Source: Daedaleopsis sinensis
Lineage: Eukaryota; Basidiomycota; Agaricomycetes; Polyporales; Polyporaceae
Direction: 5' to 3'
NCBI GenBank assembly: GCA_033807695.1
Contig: CM066310.1
Coordinates: 1 to 64,000 of the forward strand
Length of the DNA: 64,000 nucleotides
The notes under the pieces were generated by a model, which did not search any database, was not told the DNA's origin, and worked only from the letters and a program-made list of their open reading frames with translations. The translations under genes and the position numbers were made by a program. Of the stretch, positions 10,021 to 20,947 are shown piece by piece; the stretch's first letter is position 1, and the number at the start of each line of letters is the position of its first letter.

Positions 10021-13000
10021 CTAACGGGAGCGACGCGTACTACCAGACCCCCCTCCACGCGATGCAGGCAGACTCCCACTCCCGACCGACCGTTTGATGC
10101 CCAGCCCAGCTCCCGAGGCTTGATCCTGCACAGGCCGACGATGGACGCGCGGGCCCGTGCTCTTGGTTGAGGAGGAGGCTTTCGGCGAAGACTTCTCGCC
10201 AAGCGCGGTTGCCATGCTGTCGGAGGCCCTCTTCGCCTTCTTCTTAGGAGGGGAAGGGACGTAACCTTCCCCGGAATCGGACGTGAGGTCCACCTTCTTC
10301 GCCTTCTTCTTCGGGCGCACAGGAGAGCCGGAAAACTCGCGCTCGGACTCCGAAGACTCTATCGCCATCGCAGTCGCCTTGGCCCCGCCGTATGTCTTCA
10401 CGCGGGCCGAGCGCCGTGGGGCAGTCGAAGGCTCAGGCGGAATCCTCTCCCAGTCGTCTATCATCTCCGCAAGCGAAGACTCCGCGTCTTGTGGCTCGAC
10501 GCCGAGGGAGTGGTCGTCGCGGCGCTCCTCCTCGTTCTCGGAGATGTCGCCATCAACGCGACGGGAGTCGACCTCCATGGGCGGAGTGTCGTTGTCGGAA
10601 GGCGGGCCGTTTGAGGGATAGTCGGAGCGACGCACGTCGACGGTGGGATCCTCTTCGAGACCTTGCTGGTAGCCAAGCGACTTGTCGCGCTCGAGCCCGT
10701 TCCCGCGTGGACCGGGGCCGTGGTCACGGTCCTTGTCGGCGGGGAACGAGTCCTTGGTGATGATAGAGCCGGATTTGCCGTCCGTCGTGGGTTCCGCGTT
10801 CTTCCGCGCGTCCGACTCGCTCTGCCCGACACCAGGGCCCTCGGGCGAGTCCTGCCCGCTCTTGCGCGCGTCCAACCCGGGCTGCTCGGGATCAGGGCCC
10901 GTCGTACCGTTCGTCGTGGGTTGCGCCATCTTCCGCCCGTCCGACCGCCCGTCCGACCCGTTCTGTTCGACGTCGGGGCCCTTGGACGTCTCCTGCCCGC
11001 TCTTCTGCCCGTCCGACCCGCTCTCCTGAACCCCGGGGCCCGTCGTGCCGTTCGTCGTGGGCTGCGCGCTCTTCCGCGCGTCCGAGCCGCTCTGCTCGAC
11101 GTCAGGGCCCTCGGGCGAGCCCTGCCCGCTCTTCTGCCCGTCCGAGCCGCTCTTCTGCCCGTCCGAGCCGCTCTTCTGCCCGTCCGACGCGCTCTGCTGA
11201 ACCCCGGGGCCCGTGGTGCCGTTCGTCGTGGGCTGCGCGCTCTTCCGCGCGTCCGAGCCGCTCTGCTCGACGTCAGGGCCCTCGGGCGAGCCCTGCCCGC
11301 TCTTCTGCCCGTCCGAGCCGCTCTTCTGCCCGTCCGACGCGCTCTGCTGAACCCCGGGGCCCGTGGTGCCGTTCGTCGTGGGCTGCGCGCTCTTCCGCGC
11401 GTCCGACCCGCTCTCCTCGACGCCAGGACCCTCGGGCGAGCCCTGCCCGCTCTGGTGCCCGTCCGAGCCGCTCTTCTGCCCGTCCGACCCGCTCTTCTGC
11501 CCATCCGACGCGCTCTGCTGAACCCCGGGGCCCGTCGTGCCGGTCGTCGTGGGCTGCGCGCTCTTCCGCGCGTCCGACCCGCTCTCCTCGACGCCAGGGC
11601 CCTCGGGCGAGTCCTGCCCGTGCTTCTGGCCCGTCGTGCTGTTGCTCGAAGTCCGCCCGCTGTTCGGATCGTTTGCGACGGAGCCCCCAGTGCCGTTAGA
11701 GGGACCACGTCCGCGAACACCATCGTCCGCGAGGTCCTTTTGAGTATCCGCCGTAGTCGACTTCGAAGGTGTTTTATGCGCCGAAGCATCACCCTGCTGG
11801 GGGTTCTTGGGAGCGGAGGAATCGTTCGCGGATGGGGTGCCCGCAGCGGCGGCGGCGTCCTTCAGAGCTTTGTTCCGGGCCCGAGTCTCCTTGCCCTTCG
11901 CGGAAGCCAATTGCTTCCTGGCAGTCATCACCGCGGCCTGCTCCTCCGGGCTGAGGAGAGCGAAAGCGGCTTTCTCGGCAGCCTTCTTGGCCCTCCCACT
12001 GACGGCCGATGATGTCTTCGTACTGGCTGTGGGCTGTCGAGAGGTGGACTGAGAAGCGGAGGCCGATCGATCCCGGTGATCGTCCGAGTCGGAGTCGACG
12101 ACGCTGGCGGACTTGGGAACCTTACGAGACTTGGCGGGGTTTTGACTCGTCTTGTCAGCGTCGTCATGTTGACCGGCGTTGCCGTCAGCGGGAGGGTCCT
12201 TCCTCTTGCGGGACGTCCCGGAACTGGTGAGAGGAGGATAGTTGGTGCGGGCGCTGGGCCGGGAAATCCGAGTACGGCCGCAGCCGCTAACCGACGACTC
12301 TGCCCCACGAGCACGGCCGCGTCCACGTCCACGCCCCCGAGAGGCGCTGTCGGGTTCGTGGTTGTCGTTGTCCTCTGGGTCGGTGTCCGGCTCCATGTCC
12401 TCCTCCGGAACCGTGAACGCTCGTTCTACGCACCCAAGTTCAGTCTAAGTCCGAGAAAACAATCGAAGAGCACTTACTCATCTTCATCGAGGCCTCGACA
12501 AAGGCGGCGTGCATGAGACCTTTATCGAACGAGATATTATTGAGGAAAACGTCGGATGATCGGCGGCCGATGAGTCTGTACACATGGACTTGTTTGGGCT
12601 GTGGCTGCCGCCACACTCGTCCGATCAGTTGCGCGTCTTCCTGTGCCGACCACAGCGTGTCCTGAATATACATAGAACATCAGTAATGCCAACGCTCTGA
12701 ATAAGCGAGAAGACGTACGACGATGATCATAATGTTGGCACATGCGATGTTGAGTCCAACCATCCCGACACCGGAAAGGAGGAGGACGCGGCAATTCGGG
12801 TCAGTCTTGAAGCGACGGAGGGCCTCCGTGCGCGCATGAGGCGTCTTGGAGCCGTGGATCTCGGCGAAGTTGATGTTGGCCTCCTCGAACGCCTGACGAA
12901 ATGGTGAGCAACGCCTCCCTCTGGAACCCGCGAACGTACCTTCGCGACGATCCAGTTGTTTTTGGGAAATGCGAGGTAGACGACAATGCGGTCGGGCCCG

Positions 13001-16000
13001 CACTTCTCGTCCTGCACGATAGTATGCACGGGAGGGCTGCCGTCCTCCTGTGGTAAGTAATCCGGGTGAGTCGCGAGCGTATTCGTAGAGGCATCGGATA
13101 CCGTGAGTGGAGGAAGCCCAGGAGCGCTGAGATGATGCAAGACAAGGGTAAGCATGGCGCTGATTTTGGTGGAGGGATCGTCGCGGTAGAGTTGTCCCGC
13201 TGGCCAGTCAGCCTCGCCGTTGTAACCCAGAATGGAATGGAGGAGAGCCTGGCGGATTCCGAGATAGAAGGCCTGCCAAGATAAGTTATCAGCACAGATC
13301 CCCAATTGCACATGACCAGTACGCGCGCGACAGGACGTCCGAGACGTCCACGCACACAGCGAGTGTGCAGGCTGCATACATAGGCTCGAGGAGGCTGGAA
13401 GCCGGTCAATCGCCCGCGGGCGCGCGTCGACGGACGTCTCAGACGTCCGGCAACGCCATGCGGTTACAGCTGGGACGGGGAGGCGGGACCTGTACGGACG
13501 TCGTGGACGTCGACGGCGTGACTTGCGAGGACTGGAGGCTGGAAGCCCGGTCAATCGCCCTCGTGCGCGACGGACGTCTCAGACGTCCGGCGACGGCATG
13601 CGGTTACAGCTGGGACGGAGAGGCGGGACCAGTACGGACGTCGTGGACGTCGACGGCGTGACTTGCGAGGACTGGAGGCTGGAAGCCCGGTCAATCGCCC
13701 TCGTGCGCGCGTCGACGGACGTCTTAGACGTCCGGCGACGGCATGCGGTTACAGCGGCGAAAGAGAGGCGGGACCTGTACGGACGTCGTGGACGTCGATG
13801 GCGTGACTCGGCAGGACTGGAGGCTGGAAGCCTCGTCAATCGCCCTCGTGCTGCGTCGACGGACGTCTCAGACGTCCGTCGACGGCATGTGGGTACACCT
13901 GCGAAAGCGACGGCGAGCAAGTCGTCGACGTCGACGGCGTGATTCGCCGGGGCCATACGCACGTCACCAATGTCCGCAGGGTGCATGTGCCAGAGGCCGG
14001 CGTCGTAGACGTCCAACACCGTTCCTCAACAGAACGAGGGGCGCTACAGCGTGCGTCACCAGTGATCAGGCACGGCCACGACGCGCAAGATCTGCGACGG
14101 CCACAACGTCGGGCTCAGCATGTACGGAGACGCGGACTGAGCATGTATGCAGATCCGAGTCTGCGTCTGCGTACATGCCGAGCGGACATGGGAGACTAAG
14201 CGGGTGCCGCACAGAACGTCCACGACGCCCAATGACCCACGCTCGCACTCGGGCGGACACCATACGAGAACTTCATGCTAGTACTCACCTGAAGATTCTT
14301 GGTCGTGACACCCTCGCTCGCGATCTCCTCCGCGAGCAGGTTTTGAACGCGATGCTCCGCTGCCGTGAGTTCGAGCAGGAGTGCATATTCACGATACCGC
14401 TCCAGCCCGGAGATGGGACGTCCGAGCCAGTCGAGGGAGTTGATCGTCCGCCGGATGAGAACGAGCTTGAAACCCGCCCGAATCGCCTCGATCCACCTCG
14501 CAAGGATCTCCTTGTAGTCCTTGCGCTCCTCGCCCTCAGTTTTGTGCCCGTTGACGAGAGCGCGAGCGAGTTTGATCTCGCCCTCGCCCTCCTTGCGGAG
14601 TGTTCGTTCCCGGCGGACTTCGCGTTCCAGGGACTTCCGGTGGTTCTCCATGACGGTGGTACCTTCTATGAACTTCTGAAGACCCAGGAATCGCCCGATG
14701 TTGCAGAGATCCTGGATGAAATAGATACTCATCAACATCGGTGATGAGCGAGTTGGGTAGTCTAGGTACCTACCTGCGGGGAAGTCATGATCGGCGTCGC
14801 CGTCATCGCGACCGTCATCGCGGACCGGTGTCGCAGCTCCGTGCACGCTAGGTTAGCCGTGTTGAGGGTCCGTATTTGATGAGCCTCGTCGAGGATAAAG
14901 ACACCGTAGTTGCGGCCGGACGCGAACAAAGTTGCTTTGTCGTCGGCGTTCTCGACGCGGCGGCACGGTTCTAGACGTTCGGTTCGACTGTCGCTCGAGG
15001 TCGGAATCCTGAAGTATTGCTCCGCATCCGATTTGAGTGCCTGTGTGATGATCAGTACACAGACGGCAGAGACTGAAGTGAGGAACATACGGCGATGCTA
15101 ACGAGGATGATTCGGTGGTGCATGGGCGAGTCGAAGAGCGTGTCCCAGATCTTCCAATGCTCTGCGCGACTCTGCGAGTTGAACGCCTGGAGGTATGGCA
15201 CGACACTAAACCATTTGGGCTTTATGAACCGCTGAATCTCGGACATCCATTGCTGGATGAGGCCGACCGGCGCGACGATGATGTGCGGACGGTCAGGCAG
15301 GTTGCCGCCAGGGCCGCCAGGAAACTTCGCGTCGGCTGGGTGCAACGTTCAACACAGCAGCAAATGAAGCAAATCGAGTGGACGTACCGAATGCCCCGGG
15401 GAAGCCTTTACCTTGATTTCCGGGCTTCTCGTGGTACGCGAGGTACATCGCGTACATCGCGATGAGAGCGAGCCCTTGGGCGGTCTTGCCCACGCCGACC
15501 TCGTCCATCAGCAGAATGGGCATGGCCTGCATCAAGTTCTCGATCATACGAAGGAGCCCGACCTTCTGATGCCAATGTAGAACGAGATCCCGCGCCTGAT
15601 CGCCATCGAGAACCGCCCGGCCCTCGGGAGTCCAAGGCGTCGTGAGGCCGTCTGGATCTACTTTCAGGTTGAAGCCCGGGATGATCCCGTCCGCGCCGAG
15701 TCCAAGGAGCCTGTTGACGACGTCGATTGCGCACTGCGAGAACTTCTCAGTGCCTTCGGCCCACTGGATCGCTTCAGTCGGGGTGGGGAGCACTGCCTCC
15801 CGCTGCTCTTCGTCAGTCGCAGCCAGAGAGTCGTCGATAGCTTGAAGGACGGAGTCAACGTCGTTGGCGGTCGGAAGCTGCGTGAGGGCATCGCGGAATA
15901 ACGGCGAGAGTTCTATCATGCGGTCAGACTGGTTTCAGAACGTTCGTGCGATATGCGAGAACGTACTACTGTTCATGATCGCCGGCCCGCGCTTCAGCAC

Positions 16001-16897
16001 CGTGGCATGCATCTCGTCGAGTTGCTCCTTGTACTCGGCGCATCGAGCCTTGCGCGACTTGTCCTTGAAGAGAGAGAGCCTCCCGAGTAAGTTCTGCGTG
16101 TCCCGGAGGTATGCCCGGATGAGCACAGGGGTGAAATCGCCCTTCTGGAGCGCTATTGCGAAGATGAGAATGTGACTGGATTGCGTACGAAAGTACTCAC
16201 CAGCGTATGACTGGTCCACCTTAGTCTGGAGGGTGTTGACCGACGAAATTCGCCCGCGTAGGACCTTGCGGTACCGATTGAAGGAGAGCGAGGTAATGCG
16301 GCGCAGAAAGCGCAACACCTCCGGCAGCGGGAGTGTGTCCTCGATTAAGCTCTCCTTACCGAAAAGTCGGATGGCCATCTCCGGATAGGCCATGGCGACG
16401 AGACTGTCGTCCATGCCACCAATCTAGAGGGGTTATCAGTTGGAGGAGGAGAGAAGAGGAGAGGACCGGCGCACCGTGTTGCCAGTTTCACTATTTGCGG
16501 CGAGAAAGTACACGTCGCGCTTGGCCTTGATCATGCACTCGTCGAATATGGTGTTGACGTCCCACAGCCGCCACTGGCCGGCGAACCACTCGGCGAGGGC
16601 CTGGCGACCGACTTCGTCGTACGCGGTGCGACCCTCGGGGTCCCCTGGGAGCGAGAACTCAAGACGATCGCGGGGATTAGTGATGGCGATGTAACGTCTG
16701 ACAAACGCCTTGACCGCGGCGTGCTTATCGGGGGTCATACCGGCGGACTCGGGCGTCGAATAGTCGGACCAGGGAGGATGGTCGCGGCCGGTGATGTCGA
16801 TCCATTCGTCGTAGAACCACGGCGCAGCGTTGTTGATGGGATCAGGGCCCGACATCGCGAAGTCGAGCATGGTGGGGGCGATAGGGACTGGAGCCAT
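10021..16897 (-). CDS. SNF2-family ATPase/helicase with long repetitive tail, 1795 aa
   Basis: Eleven exons: 16897-16475, 16423-16201, 16152-15967, 15912-15388, 15335-15091, 15040-14774, 14711-14289, 13272-12940, 12892-12719, 12661-12478, 12425-10021. All joins keep frame with GT-AG introns of 47-62 nt, except one of 1016 nt. Visible SNF2 motifs: I LLMDEVGVGKT (~res 410-420), Ia IIVAPVGLIQQW, II FILDEAH (~585), III MTATPIMTSP, a linker with RRTINSLDWLGRP, V LLLSGVGMVGLNIA (~913), VI QLIGRVWRQPQPKQ (~945). So both RecA lobes are present and catalytic residues look intact. Residues 995-1795 form a low-complexity tail of Ser/Gly/Gln repeats with basic patches, probably disordered. The start has a strong ACC-ATGG context. 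I infer nuclear DNA translocase activity. The subfamily is unclear: it is not a close match to Snf2, Ino80, Rad54 or Mot1 by eye. Confidence 0.85.
10790..11650 (-). repeat. Coding minisatellite in the helicase tail
   Basis: About five copies of a 141-195-bp unit, marked by GTCGTGGGCTGCGCGCTC at roughly 10905, 11055, 11225, 11385 and 11545 on the plus strand. They encode repeats such as GPDVEQSGSDARKSAQPTTN and SDGQKSGSDGQKSG. Unit lengths differ by multiples of the shorter SDGQKSG block, so the tail length probably varies between strains. Confidence 0.85.
13333..14014 (-). repeat. 140-145-bp minisatellite inside helicase intron 7
   Basis: The 1016-nt intron (14288-13273) contains about 3.5 tandem units with starts near 13400, 13540, 13680 and 13825. 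Each unit has one GGACGTC-TCA-GACGTCC type dyad and one GGACGTC-GTG-GACGTCG type dyad, 64 bp apart. Outer decayed copies are at 13333 and 13998. The remaining introns of the gene are about 50 nt, so the array accounts for the unusual intron length. Confidence 0.85.
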
Positions 16898-16956
16898 GGT
16901 GGATGTGCGTAGAGGGGATTGGAGGGGGAGCGGGAACTCGCCCGCCGTGGACGCCT

Positions 16957-16964
16957 CCTCTATA
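16957..16964 (-). promoter_or_regulatory. Possible TATA element of the SNF2 gene
   Basis: TATAGAGG on the minus strand about 60 nt upstream of the chosen ATG at 16897. An in-frame upstream ATG exists at 17080, but this element and the better Kozak context favour 16897. Confidence 0.3.
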
Positions 16965-18761
16965 AGGACTTGGGGAGATGGCAATCGGGCATCGCTCCCG
17001 CCCACCGCATGTTTCCCGATCACGCTAGCGATTTTATTGCTGATCTGGTTCCACTTGATCGGAGCGTATCTGTGCCACAAAACAAGTTGATTAGTATAGA
17101 GGACCTGGGCTGCGATATGATTGGACGATGCTCACCCCGGCTGAGCACGACGACCTCTATGCCGAATGCGGCACAACCGACAGTGAAGCAAACCCGCGGG
17201 CCAAGTGCGCACGCGGAGCCGAACGTTGCAGACGCTCCGTGGCTGACTGAGACAGGGGCGGGGTACAAACTGACGTCGGCGCGGGTCAGAGTACTCTGGA
17301 AGATGTATAAAATATGAGCCGCGTCCAATAATAATCCAGTCCACACTTACGGAGCAGATCTGTACCTGGTAGAGAACGGGAGAGCGCAGGTGTGTCGGTA
17401 AAGCACGGCCGGATATCCGGATCCAGCATCGGGGCGGCTGTGACGCCATCCCTGGGAAAGCGTTCAGTATAGATCATCGGCTAGAAGGGCCTTGATCGAT
17501 ATGGTGAGCGCACACACCATTGCGTTTGTATCCGGCGGAAGTTCTCGCAATCCGCGTCCGTGAATAATCCCGAGTGGCCTCGTAATCTTACAGACCTTAA
17601 AACGTTGTCAGAAATCAACGTTGGATGCCTAGTAGTGGGGCGTACCGATTCGAATAATATACACAATATCGCACTATCCAATCTGTATTGTCCTTGATGA
17701 GTGGTGAGAATGTCATTCTCAAGGCCATCTTGAGCCAAGAAATAACTCTACACGGGGTAAGCAGATGCTAGAGGATCTCATAATCAGATTGCGTACCTTG
17801 AAGACCCTTGAACAATTGCTAGTCGACGTCAGCAATCCGCGCGTTAACACAGTTTAGCAATGGCTGGCATTGGCAATCGTACCTTCTCGCATTTCGCGTG
17901 TGTCGGTCTCGGTCCTCAGGCCTCAGGCTTGATGCTTGATGAGAGCATGAGAGAGGCAGACGGACGCGTCGAACACGGTTGCCAAGCGCGGACACGTGAT
18001 CGCGAGTAGCCGTAACCCGGTCGCACGGCCAAATATGGGTTGCACGCCATTTACTGCTTGCACACCCCTCCTCCTCTTGTCCGCTACCTCCTCCACAACC
18101 TTGGGCGCACTACTATCCCACCAACGACACACAACCGACGACGGTAGTCATACAGTGTTCAGTGCGGAGCTTCGTCGATTCGCCGTGAGTTCTTCCGCAT
18201 CGATGAGTCCCATGTTCAAATCGCCACTCTCTTATCCTCGTTACTCCATCCCACATACCTCGACAATCACAGACTACTAACCCTTTCTTTCAGCCTCTTT
18301 ACACGCCGCACTACACACACCGGACGTCTCCCACGTCCCACGAGCCCAAGTGCTCATCACATTGTCGTACGCCGCCCCGCCCGCCTTGTATAAAGCAGCG
18401 TGCAGTCTGCGACGCCTCCGCGCGTCCCGGAACTACCTCCTCGCTACTGCCCGGCAGTCTACCTTCGCACTGGACCGCCACATCCCGCCGTCTATGACGC
18501 CTGCCTCCCCTCGCTGTCTGCCGTCACCCTGTCCTCAGCTCACTGTCTCAGTCGCCGCCTCTAGAACACCCTGATCTGTCACGGCGCTGGTGGTCTACGA
18601 GGCATGAACGTCGTAGACGCTGTGAGGCCACTTCCACCCTCCGTACTGGCCGCCCCTACCGCCATCTGCCGCTGCCGCTCCTCCTCCCCAAACCTGTCTT
18701 CAACTTCTTCCGCCACAATGTTCACCGCCTCGCAAACGAACCGCGTAAACGTCGACGCGTC
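16965..18761. other. No confident gene
   Basis: Several short frames on both strands (for example 17020-17346 and 17481-17738 minus) show no recognisable domain and no coherent splice chain. A GGACGTC-TCC-CACGTCC dyad is at 18322. This is probably intergenic sequence between the SNF2 gene and its paralogue relics. Confidence 0.4.
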
Positions 18762-19637
18762 CTACAAGGTTTCATTGTTCGACTCCGCCGACTCTGTGCT
18801 CTCCGTCGGCAACCCGAACCCGTATTCTGTGCTTGACTTCGGATCGTTCACGACAGACGACCTCGCCATTCCGTTCCCGGTATCACTCTCAGACGACGCT
18901 TTAGCCTCCGAATACCGTTCTAATGTCGTGCGCGACGTCTTCCTCACGCGCTCGCGATCCATGTCGCAATCCTGCAACCCTGTTGTCACCGAACCCCCTT
19001 CAGGCTGTGTACTCGACGTAGTCGGCCTGGTCTCCCTCCCCTTCTTGCCATCAGACGTCGTGTACGTCGTCTCACCCGCATCGCGCCCCGTGATACCTTG
19101 GTACCTCGCCCTGGACCTACGCAGAGCCTGGATGGTATCCGCTGCGTGTCTCCTCTCCACTCTCTGTCGCCCTCGTCCTCGACCCGTTCGTTATAATTCT
19201 CGCCCCACAGAAACACGTCCGCGCGCGCCCAGTTCCGACCCAAGAACTCCTGCGTCCATCATGGAAACTTGGACGTCCGCGACGTCCATCGCCCGCCTCC
19301 AAGCCAGACCAGCGCCGTTTCGGAGGCAACTACTCGCTCGTGCCCAGACGGCCCTCTGTCGACTTCTGCTCCTTGCGCTTAGCCTCCGGTGGCCATCAAC
19401 GGACGTCCGCGACGCCCCCTACCCGCGACGCACTTACCCACCGTGCTCCCCGTCCGCAACCCGCTCTACGCGCAACGGCGTTCGACTCTCGCTCTGACCC
19501 CCACATCCAAGTCTTTCACCCCCATGTTTGGTGAGCTGCATAGCTCAGTCGTCATTTCTAATGCTAACGCCAGCTTATACACTAAATCAGACTCGGATCA
19601 ACGTCAATTCGCTCCCTCGTGGCTCCAACGGCCGCGC
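18762..19637 (-). pseudogene. Possible 3' exons or relic of the short paralogue
   Basis: A minus-strand frame at 19160-18762 encodes a Ser/Thr-, Glu-rich segment ending in ESTESAESNNETL, similar in composition to the acidic repeats of the neighbouring upstream gene. Dyads at 19053, 19271 and 19401 fall here. I could not build a splice chain to the gene ending at 19638, so this may be a spliced tail, a separate relic or chance. A 297-codon plus-strand frame covering the same bases is the alternative reading. Confidence 0.3.
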
Positions 19638-20621
19638 CTACATTCCAGCCCCACTCTCCTCCTCCTCGCGTCCCGCATCCCCTAACCGCCCCTTGAGGTA
19701 CGTGTCGTACTCCAAAACCTTCTGCGACGATCTCAATCCAACCGTGTCCATTAAGAGGACAGGAGGTGCGGAGCGCAGTGCGTTGTCCAGCATGCGGAGG
19801 AGACCACCCGGGTGCCAAGTCATGCCCTTCTCCCCGCCTTGCGCATCTCCAGTGGACGTCGAAGACGTCGCCTGCTCTCCCGATCCGCGCCCGCCCGCAA
19901 CGTCGCCTTCCGTGTCGAACCCGTACGTCGAAGACGTCCCCTGCTTTGCTGCTTCGCTTACTCCCGCCGCATCGCATTTCGCATCGAACGATGACGTCGT
20001 GGAAGTTGCCTGCCCCCCCGACTGCCCGTCTGACTTGTCCAAGGGCGCCGCCTCCGCGTCGTCGTCGAACCTGGACGTAGATGGCGCCGAGTCGCAGGCT
20101 GACTGGCTCTCCGATGTCGTGGCCCCCGCCTCTCCTTCCGCCTCGCTCTCCGATGTCGTGGCCCCCGCCTCTCCTTCCGCCTCGCTCTCCGATGTTGTAG
20201 CCCCCGCCTCTCCTTCCGAATCGCTGTCCGACGTCATACACATCGTCTCCGTTCGCGATCCGTCGTGTTCCACATCCCCTTCGAACGCGACTTCCGTCAT
20301 CTCGCCGGTGTCAGGTCTCGTCGCCCAGTACATGACGAAGCGGTGCACCACTTCAACATCGTCAGGATTCTCGAGCACAGCGGCGAGCACAGCGGCTTCG
20401 AGGTCCTCCTCTCCGGTCTCCTCGGACACTTCTGAGGTCGCGCCGCCGCTATCGTACGCCGTCGACTCGTACATCCCGAACAGTCGCATAGCCTCTCTCT
20501 GGCCGGGGTCCAAGGGTGCGGCGAGAGTTTCGAGGTCGTCCTCCGAGATAACCGTAACAGTTTCGAGAGACGATAAGCTGGTGCCGTTCGTAGCGCGAAC
20601 GTGCTCGACTTCGAGTAGCAT
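19638..20621 (-). CDS. Short acidic gene with degenerate SNF2 motif-I segment, 327 aa
   Basis: A single open exon starts at an ATG 62 nt downstream of a clear TATATAAA box. The first ~130 residues are acidic. Three 13-aa repeats follow (EAEGEAGATTSES, DNA 39-bp repeats at 20108-20225), then Ser/Thr-rich sequence. Near the C-terminus, GLLRMLDN..SAPPVLLMDTVGLRSS aligns with GLLRMIEN..AMPILLMDEVGVGKT of the intact SNF2 gene nearby. The Walker A residues GKT are replaced by RSS, so ATP binding should be lost. The gene may be a decayed paralogue, or a short derivative kept for another role such as a decoy or regulator (inference). Three dyads of the GACGTC family lie inside or close to its exon. 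A 377-codon plus-strand frame (19528-20661) overlaps it completely. The promoter and homology favour the minus strand. Confidence 0.5.
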   Translation of the reverse strand: MLLEVEHVRATNGTSLSSLETVTVISEDDLETLAAPLDPGQREAMRLFGMYESTAYDSGGATSEVSEETGEEDLEAAVLAAVLENPDDVEVVHRFVMYWATRPDTGEMTEVAFEGDVEHDGSRTETMCMTSDSDSEGEAGATTSESEAEGEAGATTSESEAEGEAGATTSESQSACDSAPSTSRFDDDAEAAPLDKSDGQSGGQATSTTSSFDAKCDAAGVSEAAKQGTSSTYGFDTEGDVAGGRGSGEQATSSTSTGDAQGGEKGMTWHPGGLLRMLDNALRSAPPVLLMDTVGLRSSQKVLEYDTYLKGRLGDAGREEEESGAGM

Positions 20622-20682
20622 GACGAGGTCGCGGAGGAGGAGCAGATTTGTCGCAAGCTGAGGTCCCCCTCGTCTCTCTCCT

Positions 20683-20690
20683 TTTATATA
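20683..20690 (-). promoter_or_regulatory. TATA box of the 327-aa gene
   Basis: TATATAAA on the minus strand, 62 nt upstream of the ATG at 20621. A strong consensus match. Confidence 0.6.
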
Positions 20691-20947
20691 AGTAAGCTCT
20701 CCATTTCTCATTCCGCTGACACTAGTACTAATCAACCCGCCTGCCCGTACCGGCCGGACCGCCCACTACATCGTCTCCCGTGTCTCGGACGTCGTGGACG
20801 TCCGCCTGCGCAGCGCTCCTCCTCAGCACCGCATTCACCGCCACGTCCCGCCACGTCTCACCCCTCTACGCCCGCGACGATAGCACCGTCCCGTGTCTCG
20901 GACGTCGTGGACGTCCGCCTGCACTGCGCTCCTCATCAGCCCCTCAT

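Noticed and set aside
10663..12012. 449-codon plus-strand frame opposite the helicase tail, and a 443-codon frame on the minus strand in another phase (10461-11792)
   Set aside because: Both are shadows of the GC-rich coding minisatellite. They consist of Arg/Ala/Pro/Leu repeats, and only the third frame joins the SNF2 exons with correct splice sites.
10021..16897. RecQ-type telomere-linked helicase
   Set aside because: The motifs are SNF2-type (LLMDEVGVGKT, DEAH, LLLSGVGMVGLNIA, QLIGRVWRQPQPKQ). No RecQ C-terminal or HRDC region is seen.
19528..20661. 377-codon plus-strand frame over the short acidic gene
   Set aside because: It is the antisense reading of the same repeats. The minus strand has a TATATAAA box, an ATG at the right distance and similarity to SNF2 motif I.
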